NCBI RefSeq assembly: GCF_036169555.1
Contig: NZ_CP108032.1
Location: 3,224,001 to 3,288,000, forward strand
Source: Streptomyces sp. NBC_00306
GTDB lineage: Bacteria > Actinomycetota > Actinomycetes > Streptomycetales > Streptomycetaceae
Reading direction: 5' to 3'
Length of the DNA stretch: 64,000 nt
The position numbers and the translations under genes were made by a program. Below the pieces are notes generated by a model. That model made no database searches. It had not been told where the DNA came from and saw only the letters and a list, made by a program, of their open reading frames with translations. Below, piece by piece: positions 33,373 to 41,928 of this stretch; position 1 is the first letter of the stretch, and each line of letters starts with the position of its first letter.

Positions 33373-34458
33373 TCAGTGGCCGCGCAGCCGGGCCAGCCGG
33401 TTCAGCGCCGACCGGCCGTATCCGGCGAGCCTGGGCCTGCTGCGGACGAAGCTGTGGGCGCGCCGGCCGGGCTCGCGGCTGATGCGGTACAGCGCGGCTC
33501 GCGGTCCCGGGCGGACGGACGAGCCTTCCTGGACGAGCAGTTCGCAGGTGCGCAGCGCGTCCTTGTACTCCGCGTCGCCGCGGCCGAGGTCGAGCATCCC
33601 GATGCCCTCCGCCGCCGCCGACTCGGCCATCCGCAGATGCAGGATCAGTCCCGGTGAGTACTTGGCGAACTCCGGGTCGTACGCCGGGAACCAGCAGGAC
33701 AGCACCGTCCTCGACCGCAGACCGAAGTGCGCGGCGACCGGCCGGTCCGCGGCGTAGAGCACGGAGAGCACTCCGGAGCAGCCGGGCGTGCGTCTCCCGT
33801 GGAGGTCGCGCACCAGGGTGCTGATCCAGTCCTTGGCGAACCGGTCGCGGCGGCCCGTCCTGCGGTACTGCGCGGACTTCCATTCCATGAGCCGGCGCAG
33901 CGCGGCCGGATCACGCTCGTCGAAGACGAAGCGCACCTCGCCCGCCTGCCGGCCGAGCCTGCGCTCCTTGGCCAGGGTGGTCTTGAGGAACTTGGGCGAA
34001 CGGGCCCGCAGCTCCTCCTCGTACACCTCGTATCCCGTGCCGACGTCGATGACCGGGGAGGCGAACTCCTCCACCGCCCCGGGCGAGAACAGCCGCTGGC
34101 CCGCTTCGAGGTTGTCGAACTCCCAGGCGGACAGCCGGCAGGCCCGCAGCAGCTCGCGGGCCGTGATCTCCAGGCCGGGGCGCAGGATCGCGCCCTGGCA
34201 GTCGGACACTCCCAGTCCGATCGCCCGGCCGTGGCCGAGCGGGCCGCGCTCGTGGGGGAAGAAGCCGGCCGGCTCCCCGTCCTCGCGCAGTACGGCCACT
34301 GCGGCGCCCGGCCGCACCCGGCCGACGGCCAGGGTGAACTCCGGCTCCATGAAGGGGTTGGCGGACATGCCGGTCTTGGCACGCAGTTCACGCCAGGCCT
34401 CCGCCTCCCCTTCCCCCAGCTCCTCCGGCTTCACGACATGAATGCGCACACCGCTCAA
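33373..34458 (-). CDS. GNAT-fold acyltransferase of the CelD/BcsL (BioF2-like) type
   Basis: 361 residues. It shows two GNAT-like halves: 'AVAVLREDGEPAGFFPHERG' and 'GVLSVLYAADRPVAAHFGLR'. The second half continues with 'SCWFPAYDPEFAKYSPGLIL' and 'GIGMLDLGRGDAEYKD', the hallmark of the CelD/BcsL family linked to exopolysaccharide and cellulose clusters. It probably N-acylates an amino sugar. I favour a TTG start at 34458, with GGGGGG 5 bases before it; a GTG at 34449 and an ATG at 34551 (no ribosome site) are alternatives. It is the first gene of the three-gene transcript. Confidence 0.82.
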   Translation of the reverse strand: MSGVRIHVVKPEELGEGEAEAWRELRAKTGMSANPFMEPEFTLAVGRVRPGAAVAVLREDGEPAGFFPHERGPLGHGRAIGLGVSDCQGAILRPGLEITARELLRACRLSAWEFDNLEAGQRLFSPGAVEEFASPVIDVGTGYEVYEEELRARSPKFLKTTLAKERRLGRQAGEVRFVFDERDPAALRRLMEWKSAQYRRTGRRDRFAKDWISTLVRDLHGRRTPGCSGVLSVLYAADRPVAAHFGLRSRTVLSCWFPAYDPEFAKYSPGLILHLRMAESAAAEGIGMLDLGRGDAEYKDALRTCELLVQEGSSVRPGPRAALYRISREPGRRAHSFVRSRPRLAGYGRSALNRLARLRGH

Positions 34459-34789
34459 CTCGACCCCCCGGCCGTTCCCCTGGAACTTCCCCGGACAGGA
34501 CGCTACCGGTCGAAATGCGCCCAGTCCCCCATTGCGGGGAGCATCACCCATCTTGTGACGGAGTTGTGCAGTTCCAGGCCGTGAGGTTACGTGCGATGTC
34601 CGAGTGACGGGCAGGCTTGTGCACCAATGTGGCGGGGATTGGCCAACTGCACTTCGAACGAGACCGGTTGATCGTAGGATCTGACTGCTCCCGACCCCCC
34701 TGGGGAGCTTTGTGTGTCCTGGAAGGGCTCAGCTCCGTGATCGTGATCAACGTCGTGGTCTGCAAAGACGCCGATTCGAGGTCGTCGTG
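34459..34789. promoter_or_regulatory. 331-bp divergent region between the acyltransferase gene and cvnA
   Basis: No gene supported. The region is less GC-rich than its surroundings around 34560-34690, which suits two divergent promoters. A TAGGAT at 34675-34680 could be a -10 for the cvn operon, but its -35 candidate (TTCGAA, 16 bases earlier) is poor. I see no strong repeat. Confidence 0.35.
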
Positions 34790-36244
34790 GTGAGCCGGGC
34801 GGGCGCCGGGCCGGGGGTGTGGTGGCCCGTCGCGTTGATCGTCGCCGCCGCCGGAGCCGCGCTGACCGGCCGGGCCGCGGCCGACGCCGAGTGGCGGCAG
34901 ATCCTGGCCGGCGGCTGCGCCGCCGTCGCGGTGCTGGTGATCGCCTGGGCCGTGATGCTGTCACGGCAGCTGGCGCTGGAGCGGGCGGGACGCGACCTCG
35001 ACCGCCGCACCGCGGCCGCCCGCGGCGCCGAGATCGCCCACCTCGCGGCGGTCCGGCTGCCCGCGATCACCGAGCGGCTGCGCACGGGCCAGCGGCTGGA
35101 CACCGTGCCGGGCCCGCTCGCACCCGCCGCGCACACCGGCGAGGAGTTCGCCCGTGCACTGACGGCCGTGGTCGACGCGCTCGGCTCGGACGACGCCGTG
35201 CGCCGCGAACGGGCGCTGCGGGACTCCGTCCAGGCGGCCTTCGAGTCGGTCGCCCGCAACATGCACGCCATGGCCACCGTCCAGCAGCAGGTGCTCGACC
35301 GCGTCGAGCAGACCATCGACGACCCGCGGCTGATGGCCGAGGTCATGAAGGCCGACCACGCGGCGGCCCAGATGACCCGCAAGTCGCAGACCCTGCTGGT
35401 GATGTGCGGCATCTGGCCGGCCCGGCGCGAGACCCGGCCGGTCTCGCTCTACGACTGCGTACGCGGCGCACAGTCCCGGATCGTGGAGTTCGGCCGGATC
35501 GACGTGCACGGCGGCCAGACGCTCTACGTCGTCCCGCCCGCGGTCGAGGGCCTGATGCACGCCGTCGCCGAACTCCTGGAGAACGCCACGGTCTTCTCCC
35601 CCTCCCGCACCCAGGTCGTCGTCACCGTCCGCGAGGTGGGCGCAGGCGCCGTCGTGGAGATCGACGACGCCGGGCTCGGCATGCCGCCGGACGTGCTCCA
35701 CCAGGCCCAGGCCCGGCTGCGCGAGGAGATGGACCTGGCGAACCTCGGCGCGGTGCCGCGCCTCGGTCTCGCCTGCGTCGGGCGCTGGAGCCGGGAGCTC
35801 GGCTTCAAGGTGGAACTGACGGGAGCGTCCGCGTACGGCGGCACCCGTGCGGTGACCTTCGTGCCGTACCGGCTGCTGACCGAGCCGCTGTCGCACTTCT
35901 CCGACGTCACCGACCGCGGCACCGTCTCCGTGTCCCGGGCCGACCGGCCCGGCACCCACACATCGCCGCACGGCACAGCTCAACAGGCAGCCCTCCAGGG
36001 GCATGCCGCGCCGGGGGCGCTGCCTCGCCGGCGCAGCCGCCGCGGCGCCGCCGTGGAGGCCGCCGCCCAGCAGGCCCTCCAGGCACCGCCACCCGCGCCG
36101 GCCGCACCCGACGGGCCTGCCTGGACCCCGGAGGCCGCTCGGGCGTCGATCGCCAGTGTGGTCTCCGGTTCGCGCCGCGGGCGCGCTGCCGTGGAGGACA
36201 CCACAACCGACCCGTACGACGAAAGCGATGGAGGCCGGCCGTGA
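34790..36244 (+). CDS. cvnA: conservon sensor-kinase-like protein CvnA
   Basis: 484 residues. Two membrane segments near the N-terminus ('WWPVALIVAAAGAALTG' and 'GGCAAVAVLVIAWAVML') are followed by a coiled/DHp-like region and a GHKL ATPase domain: 'HAVAELLENATVFSPSRTQV' (N-box), 'EIDDAGLGMPP' (G1), 'RLGLACVGRWSRELGFKV' (G2). A Pro/Ala-rich tail of about 100 residues follows. This is the sensor component of Streptomyces conservons, where it associates with CvnB-D in a GPCR-like membrane complex. The start is a GTG at 34790 with GAGG 8 bases upstream. Its stop overlaps the cvnB start (GTGA). Confidence 0.92.
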   Translation: MSRAGAGPGVWWPVALIVAAAGAALTGRAAADAEWRQILAGGCAAVAVLVIAWAVMLSRQLALERAGRDLDRRTAAARGAEIAHLAAVRLPAITERLRTGQRLDTVPGPLAPAAHTGEEFARALTAVVDALGSDDAVRRERALRDSVQAAFESVARNMHAMATVQQQVLDRVEQTIDDPRLMAEVMKADHAAAQMTRKSQTLLVMCGIWPARRETRPVSLYDCVRGAQSRIVEFGRIDVHGGQTLYVVPPAVEGLMHAVAELLENATVFSPSRTQVVVTVREVGAGAVVEIDDAGLGMPPDVLHQAQARLREEMDLANLGAVPRLGLACVGRWSRELGFKVELTGASAYGGTRAVTFVPYRLLTEPLSHFSDVTDRGTVSVSRADRPGTHTSPHGTAQQAALQGHAAPGALPRRRSRRGAAVEAAAQQALQAPPPAPAAPDGPAWTPEAARASIASVVSGSRRGRAAVEDTTTDPYDESDGGRP

Positions 36245-36687
36245 CCGGGACCATAACCAGACTTCCCGACCTGGGCTGGATGCTGCGACCGCTGACCGAG
36301 ATCCCGGGCGTCCGGCACGCGGTGGTGGTCTCCGAGGACGGGCTGCGCCTCGGACACGCGTCGGCGGAGAACCTCTCGGGCCCCGTCGCCTCGCTCAGCG
36401 TGGGCGAGGCCGAGGCGCTCTCCGCGGCCTGCGCCGCGATGACGATGACCGGACGCTCCACCGCCGCGCTGCTGTTCGGCGGCGGCGCCGGGGTCCGTCA
36501 GCTGATGCTGGAGTCCGAGCACGGCTTCGTGCTCTTCACCCACGCGGGAGTGGGCGCGCATCTGGGCGTGGCCACCGACCCGAGTGCCGATGTCGGACTG
36601 GTCGCCCAGCAGATGCAGTTGCTGGTCGCGAAGATCGGCGCGCACCTGGCCAGCCAGCCGCGGGACCCGGTGACCGATTCGTCATGA
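36241..36687 (+). CDS. cvnB: roadblock/LC7 protein CvnB
   Basis: 148 residues. A roadblock/LC7 fold is recognisable in 'LGWMLRPLTEIPGVRHAVVV', 'SEDGLRLGHASAENLSGPVA', 'LSAACAAMTMTGRSTAALLF', and 'GFVLFTHAGVGAHLGVATDP'. In conservons this protein bridges the sensor and the GTPase, probably as a regulator of CvnD's nucleotide state. The GTG at 36241 has GAGG 6 bases before it and overlaps the cvnA stop. Confidence 0.93.
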   Translation: MTGTITRLPDLGWMLRPLTEIPGVRHAVVVSEDGLRLGHASAENLSGPVASLSVGEAEALSAACAAMTMTGRSTAALLFGGGAGVRQLMLESEHGFVLFTHAGVGAHLGVATDPSADVGLVAQQMQLLVAKIGAHLASQPRDPVTDSS

Positions 36688-37043
36688 CCGACCGCCCGGA
36701 GGAACGGACCACATCGGCGGTACGCCCGTATGTGATCACAGGGGGACGCTCGGACAGCGGCGGTGAGCCGCTGTCCTGGGAGACCCTCGTGATGGCCACG
36801 GACGCCGCCTTTCCCGCGTCCCTCCAGCCGGAGCACCACATGATCCTGGCCCAGTGCCAGGGGCTGCTGTCGGTCGCCGAGGTGGCGGCCCACATCGGCC
36901 AGCCGCCCTCGGTCGTCCAGGTACTGCTGTCCGATCTCGTCGAGTGGGGACTGATCGTGGTCCGCCCGCCCGTCCCGCCGGCCGAACGCACCGATGTGAC
37001 CATGCTCAGAAAGGTCCTCCATGGCCTCGAAAGCCGCCTCTGA
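36684..37043 (+). CDS. cvnC: DUF742 protein CvnC
   Basis: 119 residues. DUF742 pattern: 'VRPYVITGGRSDSGGEPLSW', 'LQPEHHMILAQCQGLLSVAE', a winged-helix-like core 'VAAHIGQPPSVVQVLLSDLV', and 'GLIVVRPP'. It starts within the cvnB stop (ATGA at 36684-36687) and its end overlaps the first 23 bases of cvnD, so stoichiometric translation with both neighbours is expected. Confidence 0.93.
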   Translation: MTDRPEERTTSAVRPYVITGGRSDSGGEPLSWETLVMATDAAFPASLQPEHHMILAQCQGLLSVAEVAAHIGQPPSVVQVLLSDLVEWGLIVVRPPVPPAERTDVTMLRKVLHGLESRL

Positions 37044-37677
37044 CGCCCCGGGCCGGGCGCCGGGTGACGCAGCGGGACACCCGGGCCCGCCCCCGGTCGC
37101 CCAGCCGGGCAAGTACGTCACCCCCAGCGTCGCGGGCGCCGCGAAGATCCTCGTCGTCGGACCGCTGGGGGTCGGCAAGACGACGCTCATCGGCACCGTC
37201 TCGGAGATCGCGCCGCTGTCGACCGAGGCGATGATGACGCGGGCCGGCGCCCGGGTCGACACCCACGTCCACAGCGGCAAGACGACCACCACCGTCGCCC
37301 TGGACTTCGGCCGGATGACGATCGACGGCGATCTGGTGCTCTATCTGTTCGGCACCCCGGGCCAGCCGCGCTTCCTGCCCGCCTGGCGGGACCTCGCCAA
37401 GGGCTCGCTCGGCGCGCTGGCCCTGGTCGACACCCGTGACCTGGAAGCCTCCTTCGACGCCCTGGGCAATCTGGAGGACCTCGGGCTGCCGTTCGCGGTC
37501 GCCGTCAATCTCTTCCCGGAAAGCCCGCAGCACGACGAGAAGGAGCTGCGGGCAGCGCTCGACCTGCTCCCCGAGACCCCGCTGGTCACCTGCGACGCCC
37601 GGGACGCCCGCTCGTCGGTCGGAGCACTGATCGCTCTGGTCAGCCACCTCATCAACGCCGCCACGGAGTCGTCATGA
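37021..37677 (+). CDS. cvnD: conservon GTPase CvnD
   Basis: 218 residues. The P-loop is 'VVGPLGVGKTTLIG' (about 43-56), the G3-like region 'YLFGTPGQPRFLPAW' replaces the usual DxxGQ with GTPGQ, and the NKxD position reads 'AVNLFPESPQ', as in other CvnD proteins. It is a small Ras/MglA-like GTPase that acts with the CvnB roadblock protein. AAGG lies before the ATG. The stop overlaps the start of the first P450 gene (ATGA). Confidence 0.92.
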   Translation: MASKAASDAPGRAPGDAAGHPGPPPVAQPGKYVTPSVAGAAKILVVGPLGVGKTTLIGTVSEIAPLSTEAMMTRAGARVDTHVHSGKTTTTVALDFGRMTIDGDLVLYLFGTPGQPRFLPAWRDLAKGSLGALALVDTRDLEASFDALGNLEDLGLPFAVAVNLFPESPQHDEKELRAALDLLPETPLVTCDARDARSSVGALIALVSHLINAATESS

Positions 37678-39005
37678 CCGTCCCGCCCCCGCCCACCGGC
37701 ACCTCCCGTCCGCCGGCCGGCGGGCGCTGCCCGGTGGCCACCCCGCTGTACGGCCCGGACCTCGACGGCGACACCATGCCCGCCTTCTACGAGAAGCTGC
37801 GCCGTGAACACGGCCCGGTGGCGCCGGTGACCATCGCGCCCGGCATGCAGGCCTGGCTGGTGCTCGGCCACCGCGAACTGCTCCGGCTCACCCGCGAGGA
37901 GCAGGACTTCTCGCACGACCCGCGCCGCTGGACCCTGCTGCGCGAGGGACGGGTGCCGCTCGACTCGCCGATCATGCCGATGGTCGGCTGGCGGCCCGCG
38001 CTGCTGTTCACCGACGGGCAGCAGCACCGCCGGATGCGCTCCGCCGTCTCGCACGCACTGGCCTGCATCAACGGGCACGAACTGCGCCGCAGCGTACGGG
38101 CCACCGCCGAGCGGCTGATCGCCTCCTTCGCCGACCGCCGCGAGGCGGACCTGGTGCCGCACTACGCGCGCAAGCTGCCGCTCCAGGTCATCACCGGCCT
38201 GCTCGGCCTGGACGAACGGACCGGCCAGCAGCTGGTGCAGGCGATCGCCGGGATGGTCGCCGCCAACGCGGACTCCGTCAACGCCGCCCAGCGCATGAAC
38301 ACGATCCTCCAGGGCCTCATCGAGGAGAAGCGGCGCAGACCCGGCAACGACGTCACCTCGTCCCTGCTGCACCACCCGGCCCGTCTCACCGACGAGGAGG
38401 TGCTGCACAACCTCGTGGTGATGTTCGTGGCCGGCAACCAGACCACCGTCAACTGGATCGCGACCACGCTGCGCATCCTGCTGTGCGACCCGGCCTTCCG
38501 CTCCTCGCTCACCGGCGGGCACCTGAGCGTGGACGACGCGCTCGACCTGGTGCTGTGGCGCTACCCGCCGACGCAGAACTTCCCCGCCCGCTACGCCACC
38601 CGGGACCTGGAGTTCGGCGGCCAGCACATCCGCACCGGCGACATGCTCCTCCTCGGCCTCGCGGGAGCCAACCAGGACCCCGAGGTCCTGCCGCCCGACG
38701 GCGTCCCGGTGACCGGCAACCGCTCGCACCTGGCGTTCGGCGCGGGTCCGCACACCTGCCCGGCGCAGGACCCGGCCCGGCTCATCACCCGTACCGCCGT
38801 GGACACCATCCGGCACCGGCTGCCCGATCTGGAGCTGGCCGTACCGGAGTCGGACCTGGGGTGGATCAAGTCGCCCTGGAGCAAGGGGCTGGCGGCGCTG
38901 CCGGTGCGGTTCACCGAGCCGCAGCTGCCGCAGGCCGCGCAGTCCCCCACCGCAGAGCAGCAGGCCTTCTCGCCGACCTTCCCGCAGTCAGGAGAGCCCC
39001 GTTGA
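37674..39005 (+). CDS. cytochrome P450, CYP157-like, lacking the ExxR motif
   Basis: 443 residues. The heme-binding loop is 'LAFGAGPHTCPAQDPARL' (C362) and the I-helix reads 'VVMFVAGNQTTVNWI'. The K-helix, where P450s normally carry ExxR, reads 'DDALDLVLWRYPPTQNFPAR' (DLVLWR at about 291-296), so no Glu stands three residues before the Arg. CYP157 enzymes of Streptomyces conservons are known to lack ExxR (EQSLW in CYP157C1), and this protein fits that family with the Glu changed to Asp. It is probably redox-active but with an unusual K-helix. It is translated from an ATG overlapping the cvnD stop. Confidence 0.9.
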   Translation: MTVPPPPTGTSRPPAGGRCPVATPLYGPDLDGDTMPAFYEKLRREHGPVAPVTIAPGMQAWLVLGHRELLRLTREEQDFSHDPRRWTLLREGRVPLDSPIMPMVGWRPALLFTDGQQHRRMRSAVSHALACINGHELRRSVRATAERLIASFADRREADLVPHYARKLPLQVITGLLGLDERTGQQLVQAIAGMVAANADSVNAAQRMNTILQGLIEEKRRRPGNDVTSSLLHHPARLTDEEVLHNLVVMFVAGNQTTVNWIATTLRILLCDPAFRSSLTGGHLSVDDALDLVLWRYPPTQNFPARYATRDLEFGGQHIRTGDMLLLGLAGANQDPEVLPPDGVPVTGNRSHLAFGAGPHTCPAQDPARLITRTAVDTIRHRLPDLELAVPESDLGWIKSPWSKGLAALPVRFTEPQLPQAAQSPTAEQQAFSPTFPQSGEPR

Positions 39006-40237
39006 ACACCTCCCCCAGCACGCCGCACCGCATGGACCCGGCCGGTGGCTGCCCGCACGCGGCCAACGCCCGGCTGCTCGCCGAGAACGCGGTGGCCGAG
39101 GTCGTCCTGCCCGGCGACGTCCCGGCCATGGCCGTCCTGGGGCACGAGGCACTCAAGGAGTTCCTCGCCCGGCCCGACGTCGCCAAGGGGGCGGCGCACT
39201 TCGCCGCGCTCCAGGCCGGTGAGATACCCGACGGCTGGCCGCTGAAGACCTTCGCCACCGTGCAGGGGATGACCACCGCCGACGGGGACGACCACCGCAG
39301 GCTGCGGTCGCTGGTGAGCAAGGCGTTCACCGCCCGCCGGGTGGAGGCGCTGCGGCCGAGGATCGCCACGGTGACCGCCGAGCTGCTCGACGGCCTCGCC
39401 GACGCGGCCGCGGCGGGCGGCGGAGTCGCCGATCTGCGCACCCACTTCGCGCTCCCGCTGCCGATGGGCGTGATCTGCGAACTCCTCGGCGTGGACGCCG
39501 AGCACCAGGACCGGCTGCACCATCTGTCGAACCAGGTCGTGAGCACCTCCATCGGTCCCGAGGAGGCGATGGCCGCCAACCGCGAGATGGTGGAACTCCT
39601 CGCCACGGTGGCCGCGACCCGTATGCAGGACCCCGGCACCGATCTGACCAGCGCGCTGATCGCGGCCCGCGAGGAGGACGGCGACCGGCTCAGCCGCCAG
39701 GAGCTGATCGGCACCCTGCTGCTGATGATCATCGCGGGTCACGAGACCACGCTGAACCTGATCACCAACGCCGTGCGCGCCCTGTGCACCCACCGCGACC
39801 AGCTGGAGCTGGCGCAGTCCGGCAAGGCGGGCTGGGCGGACGTGGTGGAGGAGACGCTGCGCTGGGACAGCCCGGTCAGCTTCTTCCCGTTCCGCTATCC
39901 CACCCGCGACATCACGCTGGACGGGACCGTGATCCCCCAGGGGACACCGGTGCTGGCCGGGTACTCGGCGGCCGGCCGCGACGCGGCCGCGCACGGGCCG
40001 GACGCGGACCGCTTCGACATCACGCGCACCGCCGCGACCCGGCATCTCTCCCTCGGTCACGGCGCGCACTACTGTCTGGGCGCGCCGCTGGCCCGGATGG
40101 AGGCGACGATCGCGCTGGAGCAGCTGTTCACCCGCTTCCCGCAGCTGGACCTCGCGGTGCCCGACGGCGAACTGCCGCGCCACGCCAGCTTCGTGGGCAA
40201 CAGCGTGCAGAAGCTCCCGGTGCGGCCGGGGGGCTGA
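39002..40237 (+). CDS. cytochrome P450, CYP154-like
   Basis: 411 residues from a TTG at 39002 that overlaps the previous stop (TTGA) and has GGAGAG 5 bases upstream. The canonical motifs are intact: I-helix 'LLMIIAGHETTLNLI', K-helix 'VEETLRWDSPVSFFPFRYPT' with ExxR, and heme loop 'SLGHGAHYCLGAPLARME'. CYP154 members accompany CYP157 at the end of conservons and hydroxylate macrolide, steroid or aromatic substrates. No ferredoxin gene is adjacent. The pair of P450s presumably acts downstream of, or within, the CvnA-D signalling complex. Confidence 0.92.
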   Translation: MNTSPSTPHRMDPAGGCPHAANARLLAENAVAEVVLPGDVPAMAVLGHEALKEFLARPDVAKGAAHFAALQAGEIPDGWPLKTFATVQGMTTADGDDHRRLRSLVSKAFTARRVEALRPRIATVTAELLDGLADAAAAGGGVADLRTHFALPLPMGVICELLGVDAEHQDRLHHLSNQVVSTSIGPEEAMAANREMVELLATVAATRMQDPGTDLTSALIAAREEDGDRLSRQELIGTLLLMIIAGHETTLNLITNAVRALCTHRDQLELAQSGKAGWADVVEETLRWDSPVSFFPFRYPTRDITLDGTVIPQGTPVLAGYSAAGRDAAAHGPDADRFDITRTAATRHLSLGHGAHYCLGAPLARMEATIALEQLFTRFPQLDLAVPDGELPRHASFVGNSVQKLPVRPGG

Positions 40238-40297
40238 CACGGCGGGTCGGGGCGCGGTTCCAGCGGGTACGGCAGCCCGGCAGCCCCCGCGCCTCGC

Positions 40298-40987
40298 TCA
40301 GCGCAGCGCCGCGTCCACCGCGGCCTGCGCGTGCAGCCGGGTCGTCGGGAACACCGGCACCGGGCTGTCCCCGGCCCCGATCAGCAGCTCGATCTCGGTG
40401 CAGCCGAGGATGACGCCCTCCGCGCCCTCCGCGACCAGTGCGGCGATGACCTCCTGGTAGGCGGTACGGGACTCCTCGCGTACGACACCGAGGCAGAGCT
40501 CCTCGTAGATCACCCGGTGCACCAGAGCGCGCCCTGCGGCGTCCGGGACGATGACGTCGAGCCCGTGCCCCGCGAGCCGGTCGCGGTAGAAGTCCTGCTC
40601 CATGGTGAAGGCGGTGCCGAGCAGCCCGACCTTGCCGAGGCCCGCGGACCGTACGGCGTCGGCGGTGGCGTCCCCCAGGTGCAGCAGCGGGACGGAAACG
40701 GCCGCTTCGACCTGCCCCGCCACCTTGTGCATGGTGTTGGTGCAGATCAGCAGGAGTTCGGCGCCCGCGGCCTCCAGCCCCTTCGCGGCGTCGGCGAGGA
40801 TCTCGCCCGCCCGCTCCCACTCCCCCGCGGCCTGAAGCTCCTCGATGTCGGCGAAGTCGACGGAGTGCAGTACGCACCGGGCGGAGTGCAGACCGCCGAG
40901 CCTCTCGCGGACGAACTCGTTGAGAAGCCGGTAGTACTCCGCGCTGGATTCCCAGCTCATGCCGCCGATCAGCCCGATGGTCCTCAT
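40298..40987 (-). CDS. aspartate/glutamate racemase family protein
   Basis: 229 residues. The fold is recognised from 'MRTIGLIGGMSWESSAEYYR' and the two catalytic-cysteine motifs 'LLLICTNTMHKVA' (about residue 84) and 'GVILGCTEIELLIG' (about 195). Such proteins interconvert L- and D-aspartate (or related acids) without PLP. The ATG at 40987 has only a weak GTGAAG before it. It is divergent from the NmrA-like gene and converges on the conservon's last P450 gene. Confidence 0.92.
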   Translation of the reverse strand: MRTIGLIGGMSWESSAEYYRLLNEFVRERLGGLHSARCVLHSVDFADIEELQAAGEWERAGEILADAAKGLEAAGAELLLICTNTMHKVAGQVEAAVSVPLLHLGDATADAVRSAGLGKVGLLGTAFTMEQDFYRDRLAGHGLDVIVPDAAGRALVHRVIYEELCLGVVREESRTAYQEVIAALVAEGAEGVILGCTEIELLIGAGDSPVPVFPTTRLHAQAAVDAALR

Positions 40988-41061
40988 CGCTTCACTGTGC
41001 CAGCCCCGCGGGCGGCGGGGCGAGCTGCGGCCCCCGGCCGGGGTGACCGACACTGGAGGGC

Positions 41062-41928
41062 ATGTCTGAGGTCATCGCCGTCACCGGAGCCGGCGGCCGC
41101 ATCGGCGGCCGTGTCGCACGTCGTCTCGCCGAACAGGGCGCCGCGGTGCGTCTGTTGGGACGGGATCCGGCGCGACTGCCACGGATCGCGGGGTCATCGA
41201 TCGCGCCGGGCGCCCCGTACGGGGACGGCGAGGCGATGCGCGGGGCGTGCGAGGGCACGGGAACCCTCTTCCTCGTCTCCGCGCACGAGGCGCGGGACCG
41301 GGTGAGGGAGCACACCACCGCCGTCGACGCGGCCGTCGCGGCGGGCGTCGGCCGGATCGTGTATGTGTCCTTCCTCGGTGCCTCGCCGGACGCCACGTTC
41401 ACCTTCGCCCGCGACCACTGGCACACCGAGCAGCACATCCGGGCTTCGGGAGTACGCCACACCTTCCTGCGCGACAGCTTCTATCTGCTCGCACTGGCGT
41501 CGATGGCCGGGGCGGACGGGGTGATCCGCGGGCCGGCGGGCGAGGGACGGGTCTCGGCCGTCGCCCACGACGACATCGCGGACTCGGCGGTGAGCGTGCT
41601 GCTCGGGGAGGGCCACGACGGCCGGACGTACGACATCACCGGACCGGCGGCCCTCTCGCTGACCGAGGTGGCCGCCGAACTGAGCCGCGTCACCGGCCGC
41701 ACGGTCCGCTACGAGAACGAGACCCGGCAGCAGGCCTACGCCTCACGCGCCGGCTACGGCGCCGAGGACTGGGAGGTGACCGGCTGGGTCACCTCCTACG
41801 AGGCCATCGCGAACGGGGAGATGGCCGAGGTCTCCGGCGCGGTGCCGGAGCTGACCGGGCGTCCCGCGCAGAGCCTCGCCCGCTACCTGGCCGAGAACCC
41901 GGACGCCTACCGGCACCTGACGCCCTGA
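41062..41928 (+). CDS. NmrA-like NAD(P)-binding (atypical SDR) protein
   Basis: 288 residues. It begins '[20 protein letters not shown]' (GxxGxxG dinucleotide motif), followed by '[20 protein letters not shown]', '[17 protein letters not shown]' and '[15 protein letters not shown]'. This is the QOR2/NmrA-like subgroup, which contains quinone reductases and redox sensors. A catalytic SDR Tyr-Lys pair is not obvious. Its last 22 bases overlap the convergent hutI 3' end. Confidence 0.85.
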   Translation: MSEVIAVTGAGGRIGGRVARRLAEQGAAVRLLGRDPARLPRIAGSSIAPGAPYGDGEAMRGACEGTGTLFLVSAHEARDRVREHTTAVDAAVAAGVGRIVYVSFLGASPDATFTFARDHWHTEQHIRASGVRHTFLRDSFYLLALASMAGADGVIRGPAGEGRVSAVAHDDIADSAVSVLLGEGHDGRTYDITGPAALSLTEVAAELSRVTGRTVRYENETRQQAYASRAGYGAEDWEVTGWVTSYEAIANGEMAEVSGAVPELTGRPAQSLARYLAENPDAYRHLTP

